Part shown: piece after piece, positions 36,214 through 44,930 of the stretch
Layout of the letters: each line of letters starts with the position of its first letter
How positions within the stretch are numbered: position 1 is the first letter of the stretch
Assembly (NCBI GenBank): GCA_012735315.1
Contig: JAAYHS010000029.1
Location: 1-49,487 of the forward strand
Length of the DNA stretch: 49,487 nucleotides
Direction: 5' to 3'
From: Bacillota bacterium
GTDB taxonomy: Bacteria > Bacillota > UBA4882 > UBA8346
Position numbers and translations under genes: made by a program
The notes under the pieces: model-generated
What the model saw: the letters and a program-made list of their open reading frames with translations, nothing else
Told to the model about the DNA's origin: nothing
Databases searched by the model: none

Positions 36214-36897
36214 GTGGAAAATTTTGAAAATAAAGTAACGATTATCATACCTGCTTATAATGAAGCGGATTCGATCCAGGACACGGTGCAAGCATTAGTC
36301 AATTTGCCGCTTGTCAATCAAGTAATCGTAGTCAACGACTGTTCGACCGATAATACCGCCGAATTGGCCCGGATGGCCGGAGCCGAAGTATATGACCTCC
36401 CCTGCAATGTGGGAAAGGGGGGCGCGGTTAATTTCGGGATAAAACATGCTACCGGCGGTATAATCGGTTTTATCGACGGCGACTTGGGGAAAACCGCCGC
36501 CGAGGTTGAGAAACTGATTATCCCGGTCCTGGAAAACAAAGCGGATATGACCATCGGCAAATTTCCGCCCGCTGCCAATAAAGGCGGGTTCGGGTTGGTT
36601 ATCAATCTCGCTCGAAAAGGAATCCGTTGGTTAACCGGGCTTCAGGTCGCCAGTCCGCTTTCGGGACAAAGGGTAATGCGCCGCGAAATCATTGAGCGTA
36701 TCGGCTCGCTGGAGGCGGGGTTCGGGGTCGAAGTCGGCTTGACCATCGATGTATTAAGGCTCGGTTTCCGTGTTAAGGAAATCCCGGTCCAAATGACCCA
36801 CAATGAAACCGGTCGTGATTTGGCGGGTTTTTTGCACCGGGGGCATCAATTCCTGGATGTGCTGGCAGTTCTGACTAAGAGATTATTCATGAGGTGA
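36214..36897 (+). CDS. Family 2 glycosyltransferase
   Basis: About 227 residues, GT-A fold. VTIIIPAYNEADSI at the start, VVNDCSTDNTAE, NVGKGGAVNFGI and the DxD-like FIDGDLG are visible. The closing GQRVMRREII and GFGVEVGLTIDVL motifs resemble those in dolichyl-phosphate-sugar synthase-like enzymes and glucosyl-3-phosphoglycerate synthases. GTG at 36214 with GGAGGAGGG 7 nt upstream; the frame is open back to 36052 inside the previous gene. No membrane segment is seen. With the MraY-like gene next door it may build a lipid-linked glycan; the sugar is unknown. Confidence 0.85.
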   Translation: MENFENKVTIIIPAYNEADSIQDTVQALVNLPLVNQVIVVNDCSTDNTAELARMAGAEVYDLPCNVGKGGAVNFGIKHATGGIIGFIDGDLGKTAAEVEKLIIPVLENKADMTIGKFPPAANKGGFGLVINLARKGIRWLTGLQVASPLSGQRVMRREIIERIGSLEAGFGVEVGLTIDVLRLGFRVKEIPVQMTHNETGRDLAGFLHRGHQFLDVLAVLTKRLFMR

Positions 36898-36901
36898 TTC
36901 C

Positions 36902-37801
36902 GTGGAGGAGCTGCTTGATTTTTTATTGGCCAATCTCTATATTTTATTAAGGTATTTGTCGTTATTAACGGTTTCGATCTTATTAACGCTATTTTTTTTA
37001 ACTTATTTAACGAGATTTCAAATTGAGTCCGATTTGCTCAAACCCAATTATCGCGGTGAAAAGATTCCGGCCGCCGGCGGCCTGGTTTTCGTCGCGGTAC
37101 TGCCCTTCACCGTCGGCTTCGGTTTTTTATTCGCGGTTAACAGTTACGTTACGGTCCAGGCAGTGCTCTTTTTAATAGTTATTTTAGGTATGGGCTTGGC
37201 CGGGTTGATGGACGATTGTTTCGGCAGCCATGCGGTTAAGGGTTTTAAAGGCCATCTAAAAGCGTTGTTGAAAGAGGGGAAAATGACCACCGGATGCTTC
37301 AAAGCGATTTTCGGAGGAATGATCGCTTTGGTTTTCAGCACCGCGAACTCCAGGTTAACCAGTTTTCAGCCGAATCCGTGGCTGGTTGCTTTGGATTTTA
37401 TGTTGGTCGGCCTTGCGGCTAATATTATTAATCTCTTTGATCTTCGTCCCGGTCGGGCCGGGAAGGTTTTTTTGATTTCCTTTTGCGCCGTTTTTTTAGT
37501 AAGCAATATGAATTTTGAAAAATTTATCGGTTTATTTTTGCCGGTTCTCGTAATTTTACTGATTTATTTACCTCGCGATTTAAAATCGGAACTGATGCTG
37601 GGAGACGTCGGCTCCAATCTCTTGGGCGCCGTCTTAGGAATGATGATGGTTTGGATGCTGAACGTTTTCGGGAAAATAATCGCTTTAATTATTTGCCTTG
37701 CCTTACAGCTGGCGGCTGAAAAAGTTTCTTTTTCGGAACTGATCGAAAAATATGGTCCCTTAAGATATTTGGATCAATTGGGTCGTGATCAAGATGATTA
37801 A
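36902..37801 (+). CDS. MraY/WecA-like polyprenyl-phosphate sugar-1-phosphate transferase
   Basis: A 299-residue multi-span membrane protein of the same superfamily as MraY. KIPAAGGLVFV corresponds to the GTPTMGG region, AGLMDDCFG to the acidic DD motif, NIINLFDLRPGRA to the NLTDGLDG motif with only the first Asp kept, and LMLGDVGSNLLGA to MGDTGS. The MraY HHH motif is absent, as in WecA-type enzymes. GTG start at 36902 with GAGGTGA upstream. It is distinct from the true mraY at 15616. It ends the spo0A-steA-steB-GT2 run; the stop overlaps nfo. Confidence 0.83.
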   Translation: MEELLDFLLANLYILLRYLSLLTVSILLTLFFLTYLTRFQIESDLLKPNYRGEKIPAAGGLVFVAVLPFTVGFGFLFAVNSYVTVQAVLFLIVILGMGLAGLMDDCFGSHAVKGFKGHLKALLKEGKMTTGCFKAIFGGMIALVFSTANSRLTSFQPNPWLVALDFMLVGLAANIINLFDLRPGRAGKVFLISFCAVFLVSNMNFEKFIGLFLPVLVILLIYLPRDLKSELMLGDVGSNLLGAVLGMMMVWMLNVFGKIIALIICLALQLAAEKVSFSELIEKYGPLRYLDQLGRDQDD

Positions 37802-38633
37802 ACTGGGTGTGCATGTTTCTATCGCCAAAGGTTTGGCCGGAGCGGTTGATCAAGCGCATGCTCTGGGCTGTGACGGATTTCAAATTTTTGTCGCCAATCC
37901 CCGCGGTTGGGCTCGAAAACCGCTGGCCGATAATGAGATCGAGTTATTTAAAAATAAGCGTAAGGCTTTGAATTTGTGGCCGGTAGTCGTTCATTTGGCC
38001 TATCTTCCCAATCCGGCGACCGATGATCCGGAACTTTATCAGAAATCCCTCCTCACCTTGGCGGAGGAATTCAATCGGGCTAATCTGTTGGAGGCCGATT
38101 TTTTCGTATTTCATCCCGGTAAGAATAAAGCCCGCCAAAAAGGGATCGAGAGAGTGATCAACGCGGTTAACCTGGTGTTGGAAAAAGTGCCGGGTTCCAC
38201 ATTAATGCTCTTTGAGAACCAAGCCGGCGCCGGAGGGGAACTTGCCGGAAGTTTGGAAACGCTTCGGGAATTAATCGCCGGCGTTGGACAAGCCCAAAGA
38301 GTGGGAATCTGTTTTGATACCTGTCATGCCTTCGCCGCCGGTTATGATCTAAGCCGCCGGCAAGGTTGGGAAAGGACTTTGGAGGATTTAAAGCGAATTA
38401 TCGGGATTGAAAAGGTGAAGTTATTTCATCTCAACGATTCGCTCGGCGCTTTGGGTTCGCATAGCGACCGGCATCAACATATCGGCGCCGGCAATATCGG
38501 TTTGGCCGGGTTTGAGTATTTGGTCAATCATCCCGAGTTGAATCAAATTCCGGGGATTTTGGAAACGCCTCAAAAATCCCGGGATGATGATTTGAAAAAT
38601 TTAGCGGTTTTGCGGGGGCTGGTTAAGTCCTAA
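37794..38633 (+). CDS. nfo: Endonuclease IV
   Basis: About 279 residues, TIM barrel AP endonuclease. Zinc-ligand motifs: KLGVHVSIA, FQIFVANPRGW, VHLAYLPN, FFVFHPG, LLFENQAG-like LMLFENQAGAG, ICFDTCHAFAAGYD, LFHLNDS and SDRHQHIGAGNIG, and ILETPQ. It cuts at abasic sites in DNA repair. ATG at 37794 is chosen (KLGVHVS start) over the GTG at 37785; either overlaps the previous gene. Confidence 0.95.
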   Translation: MIKLGVHVSIAKGLAGAVDQAHALGCDGFQIFVANPRGWARKPLADNEIELFKNKRKALNLWPVVVHLAYLPNPATDDPELYQKSLLTLAEEFNRANLLEADFFVFHPGKNKARQKGIERVINAVNLVLEKVPGSTLMLFENQAGAGGELAGSLETLRELIAGVGQAQRVGICFDTCHAFAAGYDLSRRQGWERTLEDLKRIIGIEKVKLFHLNDSLGALGSHSDRHQHIGAGNIGLAGFEYLVNHPELNQIPGILETPQKSRDDDLKNLAVLRGLVKS

Positions 38634-38684
38634 AGCTTTTTGAACCGCGCTATTCGGCGCAATTTATTTAAAGGAGTTAACTTA

Positions 38685-39128
38685 TTGAAAACGGTGGAGA
38701 TTTATACCGATGGAGCTTGTTCCGGCAACCCGGGGCCGGGTGGTTGGGCGGCGTTGTTATTCCATGAAGATCATCAACGCGAAATTTCCGGATTCGAACC
38801 TCACACCACCAATCAACGCATGGAATTGCGGGCGGCGGTGGAAGGATTGAAAGCGTTGAAGTACCCCTGCCGGGTTAAACTTTATTCGGACAGCGCTTAT
38901 CTGATCAACGCTTTCCGTCAAAATTGGATCGACGCTTGGCTCGCCAACGGGTGGCTGAATTCGCAAAAGAAACCCGTAGAAAACCGGGACCTTTGGGAAG
39001 AAATTATCCGGTTGACTCAAGTCCATCAAGTGGAATGGATCAAGGTTCCGGGTCACCGTGATAATCAATATAACAATCGTTGCGATTTATTGGCGAGGAA
39101 CGCCATTAAAGAACATCTCGCGCAATAA
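38685..39128 (+). CDS. rnhA: Ribonuclease HI
   Basis: A 147-residue enzyme with the four catalytic carboxylates: Asp in YTDGACSGNPGPGGW, Glu in MELRA, Asp in YSDSAYL and Asp in NNRCDLLA. It degrades RNA in RNA-DNA hybrids. TTG at 38685 with AAGGAG 8 nt upstream; the open frame to 38640 lacks such a site. It follows nfo by 51 bp. Confidence 0.96.
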   Translation: MKTVEIYTDGACSGNPGPGGWAALLFHEDHQREISGFEPHTTNQRMELRAAVEGLKALKYPCRVKLYSDSAYLINAFRQNWIDAWLANGWLNSQKKPVENRDLWEEIIRLTQVHQVEWIKVPGHRDNQYNNRCDLLARNAIKEHLAQ

Positions 39129-39226
39129 AATATGAAAAGTTTGGCAGGATTTCGTTTTTAAAATGGCGAAAACTTTCATTCATTCGCAAGTTTTAAGCTT
39201 ATTAAAATTCCGAAGGAGTGAACGAT

Positions 39227-40051
39227 TTGCTGACACAAGCGCAGATTGAAGAATTAAAAGAACGAGCCCGTCATATGCGGGGACACATCATCAGAATGTT
39301 GGCCGCCGCCAAATCGGGGCATCCCGGAGGGTCGCTTTCAGGAGTGGACCTTCTGGCTTATCTCTATTTTTACAAAATGAATATTGATCCTCAAAATCCC
39401 AAAATGCCGGATCGCGACCGGTTTATTTTGAGCAAGGGACATGCCGGACCTTTATTATACTCCGCTCTGGCTGAGAAAGGCTTTTTTGACAAGGATTTAG
39501 TCTGCACTTTGCGGCAGTTCAACAGTATTCTGCAAGGCCATCCCGACATGAAAAGAACTCCGGGAGTGGAGATTTCCAGCGGTTCGTTGGGGCAAGGTCT
39601 TTCGGTGGCTAATGGAATCGCGATCGCTGGAAAAATGGATCAAAGGCCTTACCGGGTATACGTTTTAATCGGCGACGGCGAAAGTCAGGAAGGCCAGATC
39701 TGGGAAGCGGCCATGACTTCGGTTCATTATAAACTGGATAATTTAACCGCTTTTCTTGACTATAACCATCTTCAAATCGACGGCGCGATCGAAGATGTAA
39801 AATCCTTTACCGATCCGAGGGCCCGGTTTGAGGCTTTTGGATGGCACGTAATCGAAATCAACGGGCACTGTTTCAACGAGATCGACAATGCCGTCACCGA
39901 GGCCGAAAGTACTAAAGGAAAACCGACGATGGTGATTATGAATACGATTAAAGGTAAAGGGTGCGATTTTATGGAGAATCAAGCCGGTTGGCACGGAAAA
40001 GCTCCATCTGCTGAAGAAGCGGAACAAGCACTAAAAGAATTGGGTTTTTAA
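39227..40051 (+). CDS. Transketolase, N-terminal subunit
   Basis: A 274-residue TPP-binding half of a split transketolase. KSGHPGGSLSGVDLLAYLYF, SKGHAGPLLYSAL, and the TPP/Mg motif GDGESQEGQIWEAAM with LDYNHLQIDG are all present. Works with the C-terminal subunit encoded next in the non-oxidative pentose phosphate pathway. TTG at 39227 has GAAGGAG 8 nt upstream. Split transketolases are common in anaerobic Bacillota and archaea. Confidence 0.95.
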   Translation: MLTQAQIEELKERARHMRGHIIRMLAAAKSGHPGGSLSGVDLLAYLYFYKMNIDPQNPKMPDRDRFILSKGHAGPLLYSALAEKGFFDKDLVCTLRQFNSILQGHPDMKRTPGVEISSGSLGQGLSVANGIAIAGKMDQRPYRVYVLIGDGESQEGQIWEAAMTSVHYKLDNLTAFLDYNHLQIDGAIEDVKSFTDPRARFEAFGWHVIEINGHCFNEIDNAVTEAESTKGKPTMVIMNTIKGKGCDFMENQAGWHGKAPSAEEAEQALKELGF

Positions 40052-40104
40052 AGATCGATCTGCAAGAAGAATTCGGATAATTGTAAAGAGAGAGGAGTTT
40101 GTCA

Positions 40105-41049
40105 ATGGGTGATCGAGTAGCGACGCGCGATGCTTATGGAAAAGCATTAATTAAACTGGGCGAAATTAATCCAAAGATAGTTGTGTTGGACGCGGATCTT
40201 TCCAAATCCACTAAGACCGATGGTTTTTCCAAGAAATTTCCGGAACGGTTCATCCAAATGGGAATCGCTGAAGCCGATATGATGGCTACCGCCGGTGGTT
40301 TGGCCACCGCAGGCAAGATTCCGTTCGCCAGTTCCTTTGCTGTTTTTGCCACCGGCCGTGCTTATGACCAGATCCGTAATACCATCGGCTATTCAGGGTT
40401 AAATGTAAAAATAGCCGCTACCCATGCCGGAGTTACGGTGGGGGCCGACGGCGGTTCGCACCAATCCATCGAAGACATCGCTTTAATGAGGGTAATACCC
40501 GGGATGACGGTTTTAAACCCGGCTGACGCCGCGGAAACCGAGAAATTGGTTTTCGCCGCCGCCGAACATCAGGGACCGGTCTATATCAGGCTTGGCCGGG
40601 AGCCGATGCCGACGGTTTTTGATGAAAATTATCAGCCGGTGATCGGCAAAGCTGTCCGGCTTCGGGAAGGTAAAGCTGCTACGATTATCGCCACCGGGAT
40701 TATGGTGGAAAGAGCTTTGCTGGCGGCGGATATTCTCAATCAAAAGGGCACTTCGGTTCGGGTGATCAACATTCATACCATTAAGCCGATCGACAGCGCC
40801 GAAATTATTAAAGCCGCCTGGGAAACCGGCGCGATCGTTACCGCTGAGGAACATTCGGTCATCGGCGGGCTTGCCGGCGCCGTTGCCGAGGTTGTGGTCC
40901 AAAATCGTCCGGTTCCGATGGAGTTTATCGGAATCAAGGATCGTTTCGGCCAGTCCGGTACACCGGCTCAATTGTTGGAAGAGTACGGTTTGAACCCGGA
41001 ACACATCGTAGCGGCGGTGGAAAAGGTGATCGCCAGAAAAGATTCGTAA
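40105..41049 (+). CDS. Transketolase, C-terminal subunit
   Basis: A 314-residue partner subunit with the pyrimidine-binding domain (DADLSKSTKT, IQMGIAEADMMATAGGLA, TPP-ring Glu in GIAEADM) and the C-terminal transketolase domain (TAEEHSVIGGLAGAVAE). ATG at 40105 with AGAGGAG 7 nt upstream, 53 bp after the N-terminal subunit. The two subunits together form one active enzyme. Confidence 0.95.
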   Translation: MGDRVATRDAYGKALIKLGEINPKIVVLDADLSKSTKTDGFSKKFPERFIQMGIAEADMMATAGGLATAGKIPFASSFAVFATGRAYDQIRNTIGYSGLNVKIAATHAGVTVGADGGSHQSIEDIALMRVIPGMTVLNPADAAETEKLVFAAAEHQGPVYIRLGREPMPTVFDENYQPVIGKAVRLREGKAATIIATGIMVERALLAADILNQKGTSVRVINIHTIKPIDSAEIIKAAWETGAIVTAEEHSVIGGLAGAVAEVVVQNRPVPMEFIGIKDRFGQSGTPAQLLEEYGLNPEHIVAAVEKVIARKDS

Positions 41050-41116
41050 TTAGCGGTAACGACAAAAGCGGGTAGTCGGGAAATTCGCCTCGAGAATGAT
41101 TAAGGAGTGAGTTGCG

Positions 41117-42232
41117 ATGAATATAAAAAAGATTGCTTTTATGACCGGTGGCGGCGATTGCGCCGGAATCAACTCCTTTATCGCCGCCGCGGTTCGTCAA
41201 GGGGTTAATAAATACGGAATTGAGTTTGTAGGTATCCGTAAGGCCTTTGAAGGGGCCTGTTCCGACCGGATTGAAGATCATTTGATGCCCTTGAACTTGG
41301 AAGCGGTTAACGGTTTGGAGATTAAACCCAGCACGGTTTTGGAGTCTTCCCGTTTCAATCCGTTTTCTTCCGGAAATGTCGCTCAAGGGTTTCCGCAAAA
41401 GTTGGTCGCCAATCTGAAAAAAATCGGGGTGGACGCGGTATTGGCCACCGGCGGCAATGATACGATTAAATCGTGCATGGGCTTGGCCAATCAAAACTTT
41501 CCGGTGATTGCCGCTCCCAAGAGCATCGATAACGACGTTTCCGGGACCGATACCATGCTAGGTTTTAAAACGGCCATTTCGTTCGGGGCCGCGGCCGTAC
41601 GCAGCACCGTCGAATCGGCAAAAACCCATCGCCGGATTTCGATTGTGGAAATTATGGGGAGAGAAGCGGGCTGGCTGACCCTGGAGATCGGTATCGCCGC
41701 TGGCGCCGATTTGATTTTAATTCCCGAAAAACAAGTGGAGCTTGCGAAAGTATGCGAGCGGATCGCTGAGATCAACCGGAAACAAAAATACGTAAATATA
41801 GTAGTGGCCGAAGGATTTAAAATTAAAGCGGACGATCCGGTATTATTGAAAGCCAAGGAAGAAAGCCCGGTAGTCAAAGCCTTAGTTGAAGAAGATCTGG
41901 GAATCGACTCCCACGGCAACCCGAAATTAGGAGGGATCGGCCAGATCTTACGCCGGATTATCAAAGTGCAATTGGGCCTCAAAAAATTGGAGGATGTCCG
42001 CGCCACTGATTTGGGATTTACGTTAAGGGGTTTGGTTCCGGTTGCCGATGATGTTGTATTAGGGACCAGATTCGGTATTACCGCGGTCGATCTCTTGCTC
42101 CAAGGCGTGAGCGGCAAAATGGTCGGTTTACAAGGCGACAAGATTGTGACCGTTCCTTTCCCTGAGGCTTTGGTTCAAAAACAAGTCGATTGGACCGATG
42201 CCGAATTAGCCGGCGTGGGTGTGGCCTTTTAA
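41117..42232 (+). CDS. 6-phosphofructokinase, predicted pyrophosphate-dependent
   Basis: A 371-residue phosphofructokinase. The phosphoryl-donor loop reads GGNDTIKS (Gly112-Gly113-Asn114-Asp115) and the substrate loop PKSIDNDV (Lys135). Compared with the ATP enzyme of E. coli (GGDGS, PGTIDND), Gly104 is replaced by Asp and Gly124 by Lys, the two changes known to go with PPi use. EIMGREAGWLTLE and the GAFKIK-like VVAEGFKIK are conserved. The reaction is fructose 6-phosphate to fructose 1,6-bisphosphate, reversible if PPi is used. Followed by aldolase, 99 bp on. Confidence 0.88.
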   Translation: MNIKKIAFMTGGGDCAGINSFIAAAVRQGVNKYGIEFVGIRKAFEGACSDRIEDHLMPLNLEAVNGLEIKPSTVLESSRFNPFSSGNVAQGFPQKLVANLKKIGVDAVLATGGNDTIKSCMGLANQNFPVIAAPKSIDNDVSGTDTMLGFKTAISFGAAAVRSTVESAKTHRRISIVEIMGREAGWLTLEIGIAAGADLILIPEKQVELAKVCERIAEINRKQKYVNIVVAEGFKIKADDPVLLKAKEESPVVKALVEEDLGIDSHGNPKLGGIGQILRRIIKVQLGLKKLEDVRATDLGFTLRGLVPVADDVVLGTRFGITAVDLLLQGVSGKMVGLQGDKIVTVPFPEALVQKQVDWTDAELAGVGVAF

Positions 42233-42331
42233 CCCTATAGCCCGGGCGGCGTCGATTCCTTGATTTCAGGGATGATATCCGGTTTTTAAGATAGAAGAGT
42301 TTGGATTTAACTAATAAAGGGAGTGAAATAA

Positions 42332-43342
42332 ATGTTAGTAACGATGAAAGCGATTTTGGAGGCCAGCCTGAACGCGTACCGGGCTGGAAAACCTTTTGCG
42401 GTGGGAGCTTACAATGTCAATAACATGGAACAGATGCAAGGGATTATGAAAGCCGCCCGTGAAACCCAATCACCGGTAATAGTGCAAGTTAGCCGCGGCG
42501 CTTTAAAATATGCCGAAGATAAGTATTTGAGAAATATCATTATGGCCGGAGTGGAATTGAACCCGGACATTCCAATCGCGGTTCATCTTGATCACGGAAA
42601 TAACCTGGAAAGTGTCAAACGCGCGATTGACCTCGGTTTTACCTCGGTGATGATCGACGGCTCCTTATTGGAGGATTCAAAGACTCCTTCGGACTTCGAT
42701 TACAATGTCCGTGTCACCAGTGAAGTAGTTAAATATGCTCATGACCGGGGCGTTACCGTTGAGGGTGAAATCGGCACTTTGGGCGGAATTGAAGACGGTG
42801 TCGGTTCCGGACGCACTCACTTGACTGTTCCGGAAGAAGCAGCCGAGTTTGTCGAAAAAACAGGCGTTGACGCCTTGGCGATCTCCATCGGCACCTCCCA
42901 TGGCGCCTATAAATTTAAAGGCGAAGCTAAAATCGCCTTTGACATTATTGAGAAATGCCGCAAATTGATGCCCAATGTCTATTTGGTTGCCCACGGTTCT
43001 TCCAGCGTTCCCAAAGAATTAATCGATATCATCAATCAATACGGCGGTTCAATGGAACACGCCGCCGGTGTGCCGTTGGAAGCTTTGCAGCAAGCGATTA
43101 CTTGCGGCATTAATAAAATCAATGTCGACACCGATATCCGACTGGCGGCCACCGCCGCTACGCGGAAGTTTTTAGCGGAGAATCCCAGTAAGTTCGACCA
43201 GCGGGAGTATGCGGGCGCCGCTCGGGAAGCGATTGCCCAAGAGATCATGAAACGGATGAAAGCCTTTAATACTGCCGGACATATCAAAGATGTTCCCAAC
43301 TGGAGTTTGGATGAAATGAAATCCAAATATCAAGGCAAATAA
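42332..43342 (+). CDS. fba: Class II fructose-bisphosphate aldolase
   Basis: A 336-residue zinc aldolase. Metal and active-site motifs: VHLDHGN (His ligand and catalytic Asp), EGEIGTLGG, GTSHGAYKF, VYLVAHGSSS and GINKINVDTDIR. The slightly long C-terminal tail (GHIKDVPNWSLDEMKSKY) matches the longer bacterial class IIB/TIM-barrel form. AAGGGAG precedes the ATG. Forms the glycolytic pair with the PFK upstream. Confidence 0.95.
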   Translation: MLVTMKAILEASLNAYRAGKPFAVGAYNVNNMEQMQGIMKAARETQSPVIVQVSRGALKYAEDKYLRNIIMAGVELNPDIPIAVHLDHGNNLESVKRAIDLGFTSVMIDGSLLEDSKTPSDFDYNVRVTSEVVKYAHDRGVTVEGEIGTLGGIEDGVGSGRTHLTVPEEAAEFVEKTGVDALAISIGTSHGAYKFKGEAKIAFDIIEKCRKLMPNVYLVAHGSSSVPKELIDIINQYGGSMEHAAGVPLEALQQAITCGINKINVDTDIRLAATAATRKFLAENPSKFDQREYAGAAREAIAQEIMKRMKAFNTAGHIKDVPNWSLDEMKSKYQGK

Positions 43343-43368
43343 GCTTAACACGGAGCGCGCACGAGACG

Positions 43369-43406
43369 GATTAAACCCATGAAAATCATCATTCATGGGT
43401 TTAATC
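43369..43406. terminator. Hairpin between convergent fba and ytaF
   Basis: Perfect 15-bp inverted repeat, arms 43369-43383 and 43392-43406 (GATTAAACCCATGAA and its complement), 8-bp loop. There is only a TTAT after it on the plus strand. It lies between convergent genes and probably ends the fba transcript. Confidence 0.8.
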
Positions 43407-43417
43407 TTATATAATGA

Positions 43418-44065
43418 TTAAATTCTTAATAAAGCTAAAAAAAGGAGGATTATTCCCGGGATTAATCCGAGCCATTTTTGATCGAGATTAAAACTTAAAG
43501 CGCATTTTTCACCCAAATAAGCGCCTAAGGATAAGGACAACCATTGAAAAAGCCCTACCGTAAACGGTATTAAAAGCGAATGAAAACCCAATAAGGCGCT
43601 GCCGATTCCAACGCCGATGGAGTCTAAGGAAAGCTCCAATCCCAATAATAGGGATTCTCCGGTATCGATAGCGCCGGATGAGTCCAAGTCGAATTCAACC
43701 GGATTTTTAAAAATATGAACTGTAATGCCCAGCGATTTAAATCCGATTTTCAGCAATGTTTTTGGAGCGGTGGTTTCGATTTTCTCCGGAGGCGTTCGAT
43801 TATTTTTATGGAGCGTTTGAACTATAATCCAGATACCCATCATAACCAGAATACTTGCTCCAAGCTTTTTGGAGACCTGAAAGGGAACAAATCCGGACAG
43901 ACTTTTTCCGGCCAACAAAGCGACGCCGGTGTAGATGACGGAAAACATTACTATTAGTAGTTTGGAAGACAACGGTATTTTAATTTGACGTAAACCATAA
44001 ACCAAACCGGCGCTGAAAGCATCCATACTCAAAGATATTGCCAGCAGAAAAATGGGATATGACAT
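43418..44065 (-). CDS. ytaF: Sporulation membrane protein YtaF (MntP-like)
   Basis: A 215-residue protein with about six membrane spans related to the MntP manganese exporter family; two MntP-like halves (LAISLSMDAFSAGLVYGL and LGLELSLDSIGVGIGSAL) carry the conserved Asp. Between them lies FDLDSSGAIDTGES, with the spacing of a calcium-binding EF-hand loop, a known mark of YtaF. Bacillus YtaF is made during sporulation; the transported ion is not shown. The ATG (44065, complement) has AGGAG 7 nt upstream. Alone on the minus strand. Confidence 0.92.
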   Translation of the reverse strand: MSYPIFLLAISLSMDAFSAGLVYGLRQIKIPLSSKLLIVMFSVIYTGVALLAGKSLSGFVPFQVSKKLGASILVMMGIWIIVQTLHKNNRTPPEKIETTAPKTLLKIGFKSLGITVHIFKNPVEFDLDSSGAIDTGESLLLGLELSLDSIGVGIGSALLGFHSLLIPFTVGLFQWLSLSLGAYLGEKCALSFNLDQKWLGLIPGIILLFLALLRI

Positions 44066-44449
44066 GGGTCAACTCCTCTAGTGTTATACGAAGCCTAGGT
44101 GTATTATATGATTGTATAAAGGACTTTGCTTAAATGAAGATGGAGGGAGAGATTTTTAACTTTTAACATATATCCGCCATCAAAATTATTAAAATTTTTT
44201 ATCATCCACAACCCGCGTCGTTTGTAAATTTGAAGCCGCAATTACGGAGATTATTACGGATACCGGAAATTTGTGTTTTAAATTATAATTTAGGCAAACT
44301 GATCATTTATGACAAATCAACTATGTTTGGGACGCCCCCAATTGGGAATCTAATCGCGACCTTGACCGGTCATGAAGATGCGCCGCTACCGTTGCTTTTA
44401 TTCCAAAACAGCATTACAATTATCTTTGGAAGTTGAGAGGTATTAGTTT
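44066..44449. other. Gene-free divergent spacer
   Basis: A 384-bp spacer between divergent ytaF and the small secreted protein gene. It is AT-rich in its first half. A 68-codon frame at 44230-44436 lacks a ribosome binding site and is not supported. Promoters for both neighbours should lie here, but none could be fixed with confidence. Confidence 0.5.
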
Positions 44450-44815
44450 ATGTTTAAAAAACTTTTTCTCTTGATTGCCTTACTCTGCTTGTTCTGGTCT
44501 TCCACTGCCCAAGCCGCAGTGGTGAAAGTATGCCACCCTTGGAAAGCCGCCTATCAAGTCGAACCAATAAAGCTTGATGGAAATGTTTATCAGTTGGAAA
44601 ATGAAAAACCGGGTAAAAAGCTTTTAAGCTTTCCGAGCTATATTTCAGCTGTGATTACCCTGGATCCGTTCCGTGATAAATATGAAGATATCTATCTAAT
44701 ACATTATCTGGATCTCACCGAACTCTACAAGAAGGTCGCTTCGAAATTGAAACTGAGTTATTTCGGTGCAAAAATCAATGTAATGTTGCTTGAGTATCTC
44801 AGCGGACCTTCCTGA
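44450..44815 (+). CDS. Small secreted protein of 121 residues, unknown function
   Basis: Not recognised. A clear signal peptide: KK, hydrophobic core (LFLLIALLCLFWSS) and a cleavage-like AQA-A site near residue 23. The mature part of about 98 residues has one Cys (VKVCHPW), charged and aromatic stretches and no obvious domain. ATG at 44450 with GAGAGG 9 nt upstream. It sits alone between ytaF (divergent) and proA, 115 bp before the proA start. Confidence 0.7.
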   Translation: MFKKLFLLIALLCLFWSSTAQAAVVKVCHPWKAAYQVEPIKLDGNVYQLENEKPGKKLLSFPSYISAVITLDPFRDKYEDIYLIHYLDLTELYKKVASKLKLSYFGAKINVMLLEYLSGPS

Positions 44816-44888
44816 CGGCCAAAAATGAAAGGCGGTCATGGAGTTTTAATCCTTTGTTTTTATTACGGTTCCAACCAACTGGTTTTTT

Positions 44889-44897
44889 TGATATAAT
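44889..44897 (+). promoter_or_regulatory. Extended -10 promoter for proA
   Basis: TGATATAAT (44889-44897) is a perfect extended -10 (TGnTATAAT), 34 bp before the proA start codon. The -35 region is weak. Confidence 0.65.
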
Positions 44898-44930
44898 TAT
44901 AAAAATCATTTATGGATATGAGGGATCGAT

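Noticed and set aside
41491-42141. Minus-strand 216-codon frame inside the phosphofructokinase gene
   Set aside because: Exact shadow of a clearly conserved enzyme on the other strand; composition rich in Ser/Ile/Pro as expected for an antisense frame.
44230-44436. 68-codon frame starting with TTG before the small secreted protein
   Set aside because: No Shine-Dalgarno, no domain, and it ends inside the ribosome binding site of the next gene; not enough support.
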